Shown: positions 10,972-21,649, counted from the first letter of the stretch. The stretch: DNA of 64,000 nucleotides from Carnegiea gigantea (GCA_029747015.1 JAKOGI010000120.1:124001-188000); one strand, 5' to 3'. Notes: generated by a model from the letters alone, not told the origin. Made by a program: numbers and translations.

Positions 10972-12042
10972 ATGTCTACAAAGTCCACAAGAAGCGACCA
11001 AGCACGTGTGGAAGAGTTAGAAGCACAACTCACTTATCTTCGAACTCAACTTGGGCAACTTTTGGAGGAGAAAAGAAGGTGGGTTCATAGCCCCACTCCC
11101 TCTCATCCTCATGAACCGGTGGTTGAATCTGAAGAGGAAGTCCATCACTCCCATGCCAATTCAGGTGATGAGGAACCCCCAAGGAGACGAAGGCAAGGAG
11201 GAAATATTGGTGGTGTCCGAATTGACATCCCCGAATTTGAAGGCCAACTTGATCCGGACTTATTTCTCGATTGGTTGCACACCATTGAGAGGATCTTTGA
11301 ATATGAGGACATCCCGGAAGATAAGAAGGTAAAGCTTGTAGCCCTTAAACTCAGAAAATATGCTTCAATCTGGTGGGCTAACCTTGGAGCGAAAAGAGCA
11401 AGAAACGGGAAAGGGAAAATCAGAACTTGGGCCAAAATGAAAGAAAAACTCAAGGCCAAGTTTCTTCCCTCTCACTATGTGCAAGACAATTATCTCAAGC
11501 TCCATCGACTCAAGCAAGGATCCAAGAGTGTGGAAGAATACACTCGGGAGTTTGAACAACTCCTACTCAAATGCGATTTGAGAGAAGACGACTCACAAAC
11601 CTTGGTAAGATACTTGACCGGTCTTGATGAGTCCATCGCTCATGTAATTGAGTTGCAACCCTATTCATCCCTAGATGACTTGAGTTCTCTAGCCTATAAG
11701 GTAGAGCAACAAAAGAAGACTAAGGAAAAGAGCATCTTTTCCAAGACTCCTTTCCGTCCTTTTTCTCAAGAACCACCTTACTTTCCCCCACAAATTCAAA
11801 CCCCCTCACCCGCCAAAAGTGTCCCTCCCATCACCCCTCCACCTCCCACAAAAGTGCCCTCACGGCCAAAAGACCAGGTTCGTTGTTTCGGTTGTCAAGG
11901 TATGGGACATTTTGCATCTGAGTGTCCTAACAAGAAGATTGTTTCCCTGGCTGAGTACCAAGCTTCTTTTGAGGAGCATGACCATGAAGAAGAGGAAAAG
12001 TTTGGAGAAAAAAGAAGAAGAGGTTATCATAGGCCCCGATGA
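10972..12042 (+). CDS. R5 Gag
   Basis: This predicts a 356-residue Gag: N-terminal coiled-coil-like segment (MSTKSTRSDQARVEELEAQL), acidic linker, capsid blocks (LDPDLFLDWLHTIERIFEYED, LRKYASIWWANLGAKR, SVEEYTREFEQLLLKCDL) and one CCHC knuckle (CFGCQGMGHFASEC). It would form the particle. The frame shows no nonsense codon in the Gag domain. The end at 12042 is a frameshift artefact: related elements read gag and protease in one frame, while here protease is in the +1 frame after an A-run near 12008, so the last residues (KRRRGYHRPR) are not authentic. Confidence 0.85.
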   Translation: MSTKSTRSDQARVEELEAQLTYLRTQLGQLLEEKRRWVHSPTPSHPHEPVVESEEEVHHSHANSGDEEPPRRRRQGGNIGGVRIDIPEFEGQLDPDLFLDWLHTIERIFEYEDIPEDKKVKLVALKLRKYASIWWANLGAKRARNGKGKIRTWAKMKEKLKAKFLPSHYVQDNYLKLHRLKQGSKSVEEYTREFEQLLLKCDLREDDSQTLVRYLTGLDESIAHVIELQPYSSLDDLSSLAYKVEQQKKTKEKSIFSKTPFRPFSQEPPYFPPQIQTPSPAKSVPPITPPPPTKVPSRPKDQVRCFGCQGMGHFASECPNKKIVSLAEYQASFEEHDHEEEEKFGEKRRRGYHRPR

Positions 12043-12490
12043 AGGTGAGTTGCTTGTCATTAGGCGAGCATTGAGCGGATTTGCTACTCAAGAAGGCTTG
12101 GAGCAAAGAGAGGCGATTTTCCACGCAAGGTGCACTATTCAAGGGAAAGTTTGTACCCTCATCATCGATGGAGGTAGTTGTACAAATGGTGCATCCAAAA
12201 CCATGGTGGACAAGCTCAAACTTGAGACTACACCCCATCCTAAGCCTTATAGCATCCAATGGCTAAATCAAGGCAAAGGTATATACATTTCTCATCAGTG
12301 CATCATTTCTCTTTCTATTGGAGACCACTATAAGGATGAGATATTGTGTGACATTCTTCCTATGGATGCAAGCCCTATATTGTTGGGTAGACCATGGATG
12401 TTTGATCGCCATGTAATTCATCATGGGCGCCTCAACACCTACTCCTTTATTAAGGATGAGAAGAAAATCACCTTGACCCCTATTCCATAG
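12010..12490 (+). pseudogene. R5 protease region
   Basis: It is in the +1 frame relative to gag and begins around EEEVIIGPDEGELLVIRRAL. The active-site motif LIIDGGSC keeps its aspartate, and LLGRPWMFD follows. TAG 12488-12490 ends it. Past this stop the same frame stays open through 12491-13036, encoding the 3' module shared with R15 and running into the 3' LTR. Because gag and protease are in one frame in R3, R4, R8 and R11, the shift is most simply an indel in the A-run; a programmed shift cannot be excluded. Confidence 0.75.
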
Positions 12491-13036
12491 TGCCAAAGCC
12501 CCAAGCCACAAAAGGACCGACAAGCCTTAACCCTCATTCATCCTTCCCAAACCCTTGCCCCAAAAGAAGATTTCCCACTTCCGCCTCTTCTCCTCACCAG
12601 GTATGACCCGTTTTATCATCCTCCCCTTACCCTCTTCTATATCTCTCTAGAGGTGATGCCCTGTGACCTCCTTCCCCAAAAGCTCCCATATTGTAAGCGC
12701 GACCCCTTTCTTGAGAGGCTTGCCAACCCCTTGAGTTTGAGGACAAACTCAAAACAACCCGGGGAGTATGATGCATATTTCCATATGCATCATTTTTATT
12801 CAAGTCCAATTTCAAAGAAGAAAAGGGTCAAAGAAGATCATGCATGGAAATGTGCCTATTTGGTCTTCTTAAGTGAGTTCAAAGACTCGCGACACTATGG
12901 AGAGGTCAAAAAGAGGTTAAGCTTTGCTAGAAATTTGGTGCCGAATTCATCCCTGCGGAACCCGATTTTTGTGACCACTTTTGGACAAGCTCAAGTGGAC
13001 CCACAACTTGAGGCTCCACATGGTTTTGAAGTTTAA
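12491..13036 (+). pseudogene. R5 3' module and LTR-encoded tail
   Basis: This continues the protease frame after the stop at 12488-12490. It encodes PLLLTRYDPFYHPPLTLFYI and MPCDLLPQKLPYC, then crosses the 3' LTR start (12769) and ends in SSLRNPIFV and APHGFEV, 268 bases into the LTR. R15 has the same module (44680-45264) fused to a different gag. No known domain is recognised. There is no RT or integrase similarity. Confidence 0.65.
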
Positions 13037-13914
13037 GATTTCAGCTTTCAAATAAGCCCAATTTTTTAATTTGGACATCATTTGATTGGGCAAAATATCA
13101 CTCAAAGATACGTTGTGCTGATCCAGTCCAGTCTGAGATAGGTGCATTGTTTGGGCCATAACTTTCAAACCGCTTATCCAAATTGAGCAAATGAGCCCAT
13201 TCTGGAAAATAGACTTCCAGGGCTTTCTAACAAGCCAAGAACGCGTGATTTGGCCGAGTATTCTGGAAGTTATGCTCTGTTGAAGTTGAGGTAGTTGCAA
13301 GGATTAATGCTGGGAATATGAAGAGTCTTCGGTTACATATACTTGTGTGGCTGATATTGTGCACGTTTTAGATGCTTCTAGATTGATGTAATCAGCTGCA
13401 AAAATCCTAGAATATTCCTTGTAACCTCCCCCACCCCTTTTATGATGAGTCTTTTCATTTTTCTTAGACTTTTCATTAGCTAGTTTTAATTGTTAGGAGT
13501 TATTTGAGTCCTTTGATTGTCTTTTGCTGAGTCTATAAAAGGGGAGGGGCGTGTGAAGCTATTCATTCAGCATTGTAAGAGATTTCCAAAGTAATACAAG
13601 CACCTTTGAGAGTGATTCTCATTTGTGTCTCAAAAATTCCTAGTTCTATATCTTGAATTTGGCTGATTCAAGTGGTGTTCTAGGTTCTCTATCTTTTCCA
13701 ATTGGAGTGATTCCTTGGTAAGACAAGAGAATTAGCCTAAGATCAAGTCATTGAGTGGCTCCGTGAAGGATTATCTCAATTACAAGATCTTGTTCTATCC
13801 CTTTTTCTTGTGTATTGAAGTTCTTCATCCATCTCATCCATCTTTCATTTCTCTTTCCAATTTGGCTTATTTGAGTTGAGATTTGATTGTTCACTTACCA
13901 CCACATCTACATCA
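12769..13914 (+). repeat. R5 3' LTR
   Basis: It matches 9479-10630 with few differences, begins TGATGCATATTTCC just after a purine tract and ends CTACATCA before the TTGAA duplication. Confidence 0.92.
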
Positions 13915-13919
13915 TTGAA

Positions 13920-15299
13920 TTACACCCTTACACCTCCCTTGATGAGTTGAGTGCTTTAGCCCACAAAGTCGAAATGCAAAAGAAGCTCAAAGGCAAGAGT
14001 CCCACCTCCAAACCTACTCCACGGCCTTACGGTTTCCAAACCCCTCCATGCATTCCTCAAGATGTCTTCCCACCTCCAAACCCGAAACCTCCACAAAACA
14101 CCACTCCACAAACTCCCTCCAAACAACCACCCCCAAAACCCTCTAGCAAAATCCGGTGTTTTCGTTGCCAAGGCCTTCGACACTATGCTTCCGAGTGTCC
14201 CAACAAGAGAATGGTTTCTCTAGCCGAGTATCAAGCTTCCCTAGAGGAGCTAGAAGAGGAGGTAGAGAAGAGGGAGGAAGAGAAAGAGGTGTATTTGAAT
14301 GAAACCATAGAGGAGGTTGAAGAGGGCCCGGATGAAGGAGAGCTTTTGGTCATTCGGAGGACCTTGAGTGGCCTAGCTTCCCATGATGAGCTTGAACAAA
14401 GAGAATCCATCTTCCGTACAAGGTGCACCGTAGGTGGCAAGGTGTGCTCCCTTATCATTAATGGGGGAAGTTGTACGAATGTGGCTTCACAATCTATGAT
14501 GAACAAACTCAAACTTCCGGTGACTCCCCACCCAAAGCCATACACCATCCAATGGCTCAATGAAAACCAAGGTTTGCAAATCTCGTCTCAGTGCCTCTTA
14601 TCCTTAAGCATTGGGAAAACTTATAAAGATGAGATTTGGTGTGACCTTATCCCCATGGGTGCGTGCCATGTCTTGTTGGGTCGCCCTTGGATCTTTGATA
14701 GGAGCGTCACGCATGATGGCCACATGAACACTTACACCTTCACCAAAGATCACAAGAGGATCACCCTCACTCCCATCAAACCATCCGCCCCCTCCAAATC
14801 CAAGGCAAGCTCACAAAGAGATGTCTTTCTCACCACCCTCCCCAAATCCCAAATGCATGAGTTCGCACCTCACAAGAAAAGAAAAAAACCTCATTTTCAG
14901 CTTAGGGACCTAGTATGGGTCCAATTGAGGAAGGAGAGATTTCCTAACAAGAGGAAATCCAAATTAATGCCAAGATCGGATGGGCCTTTCGAAATCCTTG
15001 AGAAGGTTGGCCCAAACGCTTACAAAGTTGACCTCTTCGGTGATTATGGGGTGCCCGCCACCTTCAATGTGGCCGACTTGAGCCCTTGCTATGATGAAGA
15101 TGAAGAGTTGTCGAGTTTGAGGCCAAACTCCAACCAACCCGGGGAGAATGATGGAGACCATCCCACCAAACCTTCAAAAGCCATTGCCAATGATCCATCC
15201 CCCGCTAGGGAGTCCAAGAAGGCCAAAGGAGTTCATTCCATAGTCAGAAAATGTATGCACAAAAAAGAAAGTGAACTGCCCAGTTCATACCGTTTCTGA
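13920..15299 (+). pseudogene. R4 gag C-terminus, protease and fused integrase C-terminus
   Basis: This frame continues R4 gag after R5. It has a Pro-rich linker, a CCHC knuckle whose usual Gly is Arg (CFRCQGLRHYASEC), an acidic linker, and protease LIINGGSC, where the catalytic Asp is Asn (AAT 14460-14462). After MHEF at about 14864 it jumps to the integrase C-terminal region (HFQLRDLVWVQLRKERF, GPFEILEKVGPNAYKVDL, TFNVADLSP). RT, RNase H and the integrase core are missing. The frame crosses the 3' LTR start (15149) and stops 151 bases inside it. The protease is probably inactive; the frame itself has no further stop. Confidence 0.88.
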
Positions 15300-16419
15300 C
15301 CCGGTTTTGTTTCTCTGTTGGAGCAAAATGTAGAAGGGGAAATTTCCTGCACGCACCACCCCCTTAAAGCTTAGGATCTTAGCTTTCCAACAAGACATTT
15401 TGCAAGGCATTTGGAGTCCATTTGGTCAGTCAACCAAGCCAAAACCTGAGACCGCGCACTGCAGGGCGTAATCCAGCACAGTCCGAAATAAGGCCCTAAT
15501 TGGTTGACTTCCTCAACTCCAACTTTTGTCAAATTTTGCAGCATAAAAGGGGACACAAATATTTATCAGGTCATGGGTTCAAACCCCATCCAAAGCACCC
15601 CCTTGTGTTGATATTATCCAGCCAAAAGGACAAGGAAACACCCTTTTAACCGGTTTGTCTCTAGCCGGTACAAGAGGCTGATTTCCCTTGGTTTTTGTTT
15701 GCCCACTTGCCTAATGACTCACCTTTGCTGCACTCTAGGACTTTTGTAAGCTTGACACCTCATTTGGGAGGCATAATAACCCCTAAGGAGGTAGATTAAG
15801 CTAGGTAGTGAGGTGTTTAACTTGTAGTGGCTAATTTGATGTGTTTCTCTTCCCCAAATGTACTTAGTTTTGATTTTGCTGCTTGGGAAGGGTGGGAAAC
15901 TCGGCCATCAAGCATAAAAACCAGCTTGGCCCTCATTTTGTAACCAACTTGAATGTATAAGCTTGTGAGTTCTCAAAGAAACTCTCCCCTCAAAATTCCT
16001 AGTCTATATCTTAAGTGTGGCAACTTAAGTGGTGTCTAGGTCCCTTTCTCTTAATTAGGTGGTGATTCCTAATTGATCTAAGGGGATTGCCCAAGTATCC
16101 AACAAGAGTGGCTCCTCTTGGATTATCTCTTGAAGGTGCTTGCTCTATCCACCCTCAAAATTCCTAGTGCTATATCTTGAGCTTGGCAACTCAAGTGGGT
16201 CTCTAGGTCTTCTTGATTCAACTAAGAAGGTGATTAAATTCTGTAATTTAGTTGAAGGAAGAAGATTCGCCCAAGTGTGCAAACCAAGGTGGGTTATCAT
16301 CACCCTTGCTAGTCCACTTGATCTATCTTGGTTCTTGGTTCTCTTTTCTTGTTTCCCTTCCAGATGCATTCTTGGTTCACTCTAGCAAATACTTGCCTTA
16401 GTGAAGCTTGAATACATCA
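15149..16419 (+). repeat. R4 3' LTR
   Basis: It is preceded by the purine tract GGGGAGAA (15141-15148), starts TGATGGAGACCATC and ends AATACATCA next to the GCTTG target repeat. It is near-identical to 7216-8484. Confidence 0.92.
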
Positions 16420-16424
16420 GCTTG

Positions 16425-18403
16425 CCTCATTCTATAGGCGGTTCATTAGGAACTTTAGCACAATTATGGCCCCTATGACCGAAGTTATCAAAGGCACAAC
16501 ATTCAAGTGGACTCCTGAGGCTCAAGAGGCCTTTGAAACCATCAAGTCCAAGCTCACCCAAGCACTGGTTCTTGCGTTGCCTTGCTTTGATAAAGTGTTT
16601 GAGGTAGAGTGTGATGCATCCGGAGTTGGCATTGGAGGAGTTCTCACTCAAGAGGGGCGGCCCTTAGCCTTCTTTAGTGAGAAGCTTTGTGACTCAAGAA
16701 GGAAATACTCAACCTATGATAAGGAGTTTTATGCCATAGTGAGGTGCCTTGAGCACTGGAATCATTACTTGGTGGCTAGTGAGTTTATCTTGCACTCGGA
16801 CCATGAAGCCTTGAAATACATTCAAGGGCAACATAAGCTTAACTCACGGCATGCCAAGTGGGTGGAGTTCCTCCAATCTTTCAACTTCACCATCAAGCAC
16901 AAGTCCGGAAAGCTCAATCAAGGAGCCGATGCCTTGTCAAGGAGGCACCTACTTCTATTCCAACTTGATGCTTGCATTCTTAGCTTTGAGCACTTGAAGT
17001 CCCTTTATGAGAATGATGAGGATTTGGGAGAGCTCTACAAGGAGTGCCTTCGGCATCCCAAAGGTGACTTTCTTGTCCAAGATGGCTTTTTGTTCAAAGG
17101 CTCAAGGTTGTGTGTGCCTAAGTGTGGCACAAGAGAGCTACTCATACATGAGGTTCATGGTGGATCTCTAGCCGGTCACTTTGGAGAAAACAAGACCCTT
17201 ATGATGCTAAGGGAACATTATTATTGGCCAAGCATGAGCAAGGATGTACAAGATGTATTGAAGAGGTGTGCAACTTGCCAAGTTGCCAAAAGTCACCTCC
17301 TACCCCATGGCCTATACACGCCCTTACCCGTTCCCAATCATCCTTGGGAAGATGTAAGCATGGATTTTGTTCTTGGCCTTCCAAGGACACAAAGGGGTAA
17401 GGATTCAATTTTCGTGGTTGTTGATCGTTTCTCTAAGATGGCCTATTTCATACCTTGCACCAAGACCAACGATGCCACCCACATTGCCGAGTTATACTTC
17501 AAAGAAGTGATGAGGCTACATGGCATTCCTAGATCCATTGTTTCGGATGGGGATACCAAGTTCCTTAGTCATTTTTGGGTGACACTATGGAAGAAGATGG
17601 GAACCAAGCTCAAGTATAGCACTTCATGCCACCCTCAAACGGATGGGCAAACCGAGGTCACCAACCGGACTTTGGGAACTCTCTTGAGAGTGCTAGTGAA
17701 GTCCAACATCAAAGCTTGGGACTTAGCCTTGCCACATGCTGAGTTCGCCTTCAACAAGTCACCTAGCAAGGCCACGGGTTTATCTCCATTCAAGGTAGTT
17801 TATGGGTTGGATCCTTTGAGTCCCCTTGATCTTGTCCCAAGAGAAATGAATGAGAAGCCTCACATGGAGGCTAGCAAACGAGTGGAAGAGATTCAAAAGC
17901 TCCATGAAACCGTGAGGACCAAGATTGAAAAGGCAAATGCATCATACAAGGACCATGCCAACAAGCATAGAAAGAAGATGGTGTTCCACCCCGGTGATTT
18001 GGTATGGATTCATTTGAGGAAGGAACGGTTTCCTTCTAGGAGGAAGAGCAAGTTGATGCCAACAGCCGATGGCCCCTTTGAAGTGCTAGAGCGCATCAAT
18101 GACAATGCTTACAAGATAAACTTGCCCGGTGAATATGGAGTTTCGGCCACTTTCAATGTAGCCGACCTTAGCCCTTATGAGGAGGATGATCATCTTATCA
18201 ATTTGAGGGCAAATTCTCTCCAACAAGGGGAGGATGATGGAGGCCCATTCCCTAACATGATCCAAGGCCATCAAAGAAGCTCAAAAGGTCCAAATCTCAT
18301 GTCGAAGATGCAAGAAATCAGCCTAGGAGAGCAAGGGAATTATTTTGTCAAAACTGGAATTTCAGCTGTGCACAAACCCGGATTTATGCACGTTATTTCC
18401 TAA
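16425..18403 (+). pseudogene. R3 RNase H and integrase (Pol C-terminal part)
   Basis: The frame resumes exactly after the R4 target site. It shows the RNase H region ([43 protein letters not shown]), the integrase zinc-binding domain (H...H...CATCQVAKS), the DDE core (SMDFVLGLPRTQ, VSDGDTKF, TDGQTEVTNRTLG) and the C-terminal domain (FHPGDLVWIHLRKERFPS). No stop lies in this stretch, which covers about 655 codons. The frame runs 169 bases into the 3' LTR and ends KPGFMHVIS. It is a pseudogene only because the upstream half is broken. Confidence 0.9.
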
Positions 18404-19365
18404 TCTTCCCAAGGATAAAATGGGGTTGCAGGAAGCCTAAGTTTAAGTTCAAGATGTGCTCTTTCCAACAAGACCTCTTGCAAGTCATTTGGAGGTCATT
18501 TGATACCTTAAAACATCAATCAAATTCAACAGCTCCATCCTGGCGCTGAACTGGACACGTCTGAAACAAGGAGCCGTTTGGTGGCCCATTTCTCCTCCAT
18601 TTGGTTTGAAACTTTTATGGTTTGAAAGTACTTTAAAAACATGATCAAGTGGGCATAAAAAACCTCAGCCAAATTACACACATGAGGAGCTATTAACCAC
18701 CAAAACAAGGCACAAAACACCCTTTTATCCAAAACCTGCCAGCCGGGTACAAGGGGAAGAAATTGAGGTGATTTTTGTTCTAATCTATGCTTAGCCACTT
18801 GCAAGAGCCATCATGAAGAGTACTTAGCTGCCAAAGAAGCTTCCCTTGGCCCCCAAGTCGACACCTCATCCTCAAGATTAGCATTGAAGAGTTGTTAAGA
18901 GGAGGATGCATCTATCCTTTTATGTTTTGATTTGATCTTTGTATTTTTTCCTAGTTTAGCTTGTAATGTAGCCTAGGTCTATGTGTTGAAGCTTGAAAGC
19001 CTTGTATTAAGGCCACTAAGGCCCCTTTGGCCGACCACAAGTTGAATTTTAGTGAATAAAGTTGAGCTTTGCTCCTTTGAACTCCCCAAACTCTCTTCTA
19101 GCTTATCTCTTCCTTTGGCCAGGTTGAGTGGTGATCTAGTAAGAGTCTTAACTTCCTACTTGGTGGTGATTTTGTATCCAAGGGGGTTGTTAAGGGCCCT
19201 AACATCATTCCTTGGTGGTGTTTCTGTATCCAAGGTGGGTGTTAGTTCCAATTTTACTATCCACAATCAAGGTGAGTTTGTGAATTCAAAGTTGCCTTGC
19301 TTTCTTTCCTTGCATTCTTCTTCCACTTTTCCCATCCTCTGGGTTTCCCCCTTGAGGATACACCA
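18235..19365 (+). repeat. R3 3' LTR
   Basis: It is preceded by a purine tract (AAGGGGAGGATGA), starts TGATGGAGGCCC and ends GGATACACCA. It matches 3134-4265. Confidence 0.9.
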
Positions 19366-19698
19366 AACTTCTAACCGTGCAAAATTGGACCCGTTTGACA
19401 GTCATGGAAAGAATGCCTTGGGTCCTTATCCTCTTGAAGGCATGAAGTGAAACCAATGCTTGAACCTGAAAGCTATCTTCATGAGGATATCAAAAATGCA
19501 AAAATATTAGACTTAAGCCACAATGTAGCTTAAGAAATGAGGTGCACAAAACCGGGCTTATGCTGACCGGTTATCTCGTTTGTGCTAGTTTCAACTTCTT
19601 GCCAAAGGTGAGCCATCTTCTTGGTTTGGGACCTTGTTCTTGGGCGACTTGGACTTGTTACATCTTGATCAAGGTCTTGGCTAGCTAGGACTCCATCA
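19366..19698 (-). repeat. R2 3' LTR, proximal part
   Basis: On the minus strand the LTR begins TGATGGAGTCC at 19698, next to a CTCCCC/GGGGAG purine tract, and runs to 19366, where R3 is inserted. It matches the start of the R11 LTR (TGATGGAATCC at 32090), including the shared block TTAAGCTACATTGTGGCTTA. Confidence 0.82.
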
Positions 19699-20623
19699 TC
19701 CTCCCCTTGTTGAAAAGATTTGACCCTCAAATCTGGTGGGGAAGTGTCCGGATAAAATGGGCTCAAATCAGCTACGTTAAAGGTGGCTGAAACCTCAAAA
19801 TCACCAGGGAGATCAATCTTATAAGCATTGTCGTTGATCCTCTCCAAGACTTCAAATGGACCTTCAGCTCGTGCCATGAGTTTGTTTTTCCTCTTAGAAG
19901 GAAAACGTTCCTTTCTCAAATAGATCCATTCTAAGTCTCCTGGTTGAAAGATAATCTTTCTCCTATGCTTGTTGGCGTGTGCTTCATAGGCTGCATTAGT
20001 CTTCTCAATTCGTGCCTTCACCAACTCATGGAGCTTTTGAATCTCTTTAACTCTTTGCGTTGCATCAACATGGGGCTTTTGGTCTTGGGGCCGTGGGGTG
20101 AGATCATTTGGACTCAATAGGTCAATCCCGTACACCACCTTAAATGGTGAAAGACCAGTAGCTTTGCTAGGCACCCTATTGTATGCAAACTCAGCATGGG
20201 GTAAGAGTAAATCCCAGCCTTTCGCATTAGGCTTAATCAAAGCCCTTAGGAGAGTACCTAGGGTTCGATTAGTGACCTCAGTTTGACCATCAGTCTGGGG
20301 ATGACAGGTGGTACTGAACAGTAACTTGGTACCAAGCTTCTTCCAAAGAGTAATCCAAAAATGACTAAGGAATTTTGTATCCCTATCCGAAACAATGGAC
20401 TTAGGAATACCATGCAACCTTGTTACCTCTTTAAAATAGAGCTCGGCAACATGTGTAGCATCATTGGTTTTGCAGCAAGGAATGAAATGTGCCATCTTCG
20501 AAAATCTGTCTACTACCACGAAGATTGAATCCTGCCCCCTTTGAGTCTTAGGTAGACCCAAAATGAAGTCCATACTTACGTCCACCCAGGATAGAGCTGG
20601 TGCGGGCAATGGCGTATATAGGC
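19530..20623 (-). pseudogene. R2 integrase and Pol C-terminus
   Basis: A long minus-strand frame encodes the integrase core (VSMDFILGLPKTQRG, IVSDRDTKFLSHFW, TDGQTEVTNRTLGTLL) and C-terminal domain (FQPGDLEWIYLRKERF, GPFEVLERINDNAYKIDL). It ends after RPRTRSQTKKM and HKPGFVHLIS, 169 bases into the LTR. The zinc-binding half, RNase H, RT and gag are missing: at 20623 (in GLYTPLP) the sequence switches to R6. The domain present has no stop, but the gene is truncated. Confidence 0.87.
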
Positions 20624-21649
20624 TGTAAGGTCTTCAAGGGGTTTGCTTAAGGTGTAAGCTTGCCTACTTGGTCAAAATGAGCTGCTTGGTAAGCTGCCAC
20701 TCAGCCACATGGGAGAGAGACACGTGGGAGCATGAAGAAGAAGACATTTTGCAAGCATGTATTCGGCCACCACCAACACACATGTCAAGCTCGAATTCAG
20801 CAGCCTTTTGCTAGGTGGCAGTCGTGTATCTTTGCCCTCCAACGAAGGAAAATGAGTCATAATTATGCCTTAGATATTAAGAAAGGTCTTAGGATAAGTA
20901 AACTTGTGTATTAAGCTTGATTGTGCCGGTTTTACTTTGTTTTAGTTTAAACCTTGTATAAGTGTGCTTAGCTAGACTAACACCTTTCCTCCCTTAGAGG
21001 GAAAGGTTGTTTCATGACTTTAGTGGCTATATAAGGCCCTGTACTTCTCACTTCATCAATTAGATTTTGAGTTTAAAACTTTGAGAAAAGACTTTGTGTC
21101 TTGAGTTTCTCTTAAACACTTAACTTGCTTATCCTTAATTAGGCCGATTAAGGTGGTGTTCAAGTGAGTCTTAATCATTGATTAGGTGGTGTATCTGCAT
21201 CCTAATCAAAGGTTAAGGGCCCTAAGCTAAGTGATTGGTGGTGTGTCTTATCTAATCACAAAGCTTAGAACTATCCCAAAAACATTGAATTCACTTAAAG
21301 TTCATAAAGCTAGCTTTTGGATTCCTTAAACCATAAGCCATCTTTTGTGTTCTAATAGTGAACTTCTCATTCTTTTCATTCCACACATTTCCTGCCCTTT
21401 CTTATACTCCTTTCAAACTTAATCAAGGCCAAGACTTCTTGCTTTGATTCAGTTTTGAGCCCAAACACAAATCCACTTCAAACCGTGAGAAGTCACAAAT
21501 TTTAGGCGTGCAAGACAGAAGTTTGGCACGGCCACATCGTGTCCTTAAGCACAACCGTGCCCCCTTTGGTTCGTGAGTTTCCCACTTATTTTGGTTGTGT
21601 TCTTGTTGTAAGTTGGCTTGGGTTGTTCCTTCCCTTGAGACTTACATCA
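20624..21649 (+). repeat. R6: truncated LTR
   Basis: This plus-strand LTR belongs to the R7/R12 type. It begins inside the LTR (TTCAAGGGGTTTGCTTAAGG) and ends at the normal terminus GAGACTTACATCA. It holds a TATA-like CTATATAAGG near 21028, GTGGTG repeats (21150-21245) and one bipartite palindrome (21523-21562). No primer site follows; R7 gag sequence on the other strand does. It is roughly 90 percent like the R7 LTR by eye, in opposite orientation, and both are cut at nearly the same LTR position. Confidence 0.75.

Larger units (their letters stand above)
9479..13914 (+). mobile_element. R5: non-autonomous gag-protease LTR element
   Basis: LTRs at 9479-10630 and 12769-13914 (1152 and 1146 bases) end CTACATCA. 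The target duplication TTGAA (9474-9478 and 13915-13919) lies in the gag of R4. The 2.1-kb internal region has a primer site, a three-copy palindrome leader, gag, protease and a short 3' module, then a purine tract GGGGAGTA (12761-12768) before the 3' LTR. There is no RT, RNase H or integrase. It resembles the published TR-GAG type of plant non-autonomous elements. It is the innermost and so youngest layer of the R1-R5 stack. Confidence 0.93.
7216..16419 (+). mobile_element. R4: non-autonomous gag-protease LTR element, interrupted by R5
   Basis: LTRs at 7216-8484 (1269 bases) and 15149-16419 (1271 bases) begin TGATGGAGACCATC and end AATACATCA. The target duplication GCTTG is exact (7211-7215 and 16420-16424) and lies in the pol frame of R3. 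Without R5 the element is about 4.8 kb. It encodes gag, a protease with an altered active site, and only the C-terminal part of integrase fused directly to the protease region; RT, RNase H and the integrase core are absent. It must have been moved by another element's enzymes. Confidence 0.93.
3134..19365 (+). mobile_element. R3: Ty3/gypsy retrotransposon, full length, interrupted by R4
   Basis: The two LTRs are 3134-4265 and 18235-19365 (1132 and 1131 bases). The internal region has a primer binding site, gag, protease, RT, RNase H and integrase in order. R4 (7216-16419) splits the RT/RNase H region; without it the reading frame rejoins exactly (VRSFHGL followed by ASFYRRF). R3 lies inside the LTR of R2, whose halves flank it. 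The flanks share AAAC (3131-3134 and 19365-19368), compatible with an eroded target duplication, but no exact 5-base repeat is seen. At least three nonsense codons make it inactive. Confidence 0.9.

Noticed and set aside
10579..11001. Minus-strand open frames rich in ARSC/ARGHRA repeats in the R5 leader (also 43298-43655 in R15 and 4186-4544 in R3)
   Set aside because: They are created by the GC palindrome array and lie antisense to the leader; no known domain, and the sense strand explains the sequence.
10657..11020. Plus-strand small frames with HDRAT/TTVPP repeats in the leaders
   Set aside because: They overlap the palindrome array between primer site and gag and change frame between elements; most likely untranslated leader.
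12000..12042. Programmed +1 frameshift between gag and protease in R5
   Set aside because: Related elements keep gag and protease in one frame and the site is an A-run prone to indels; a random indel is simpler.
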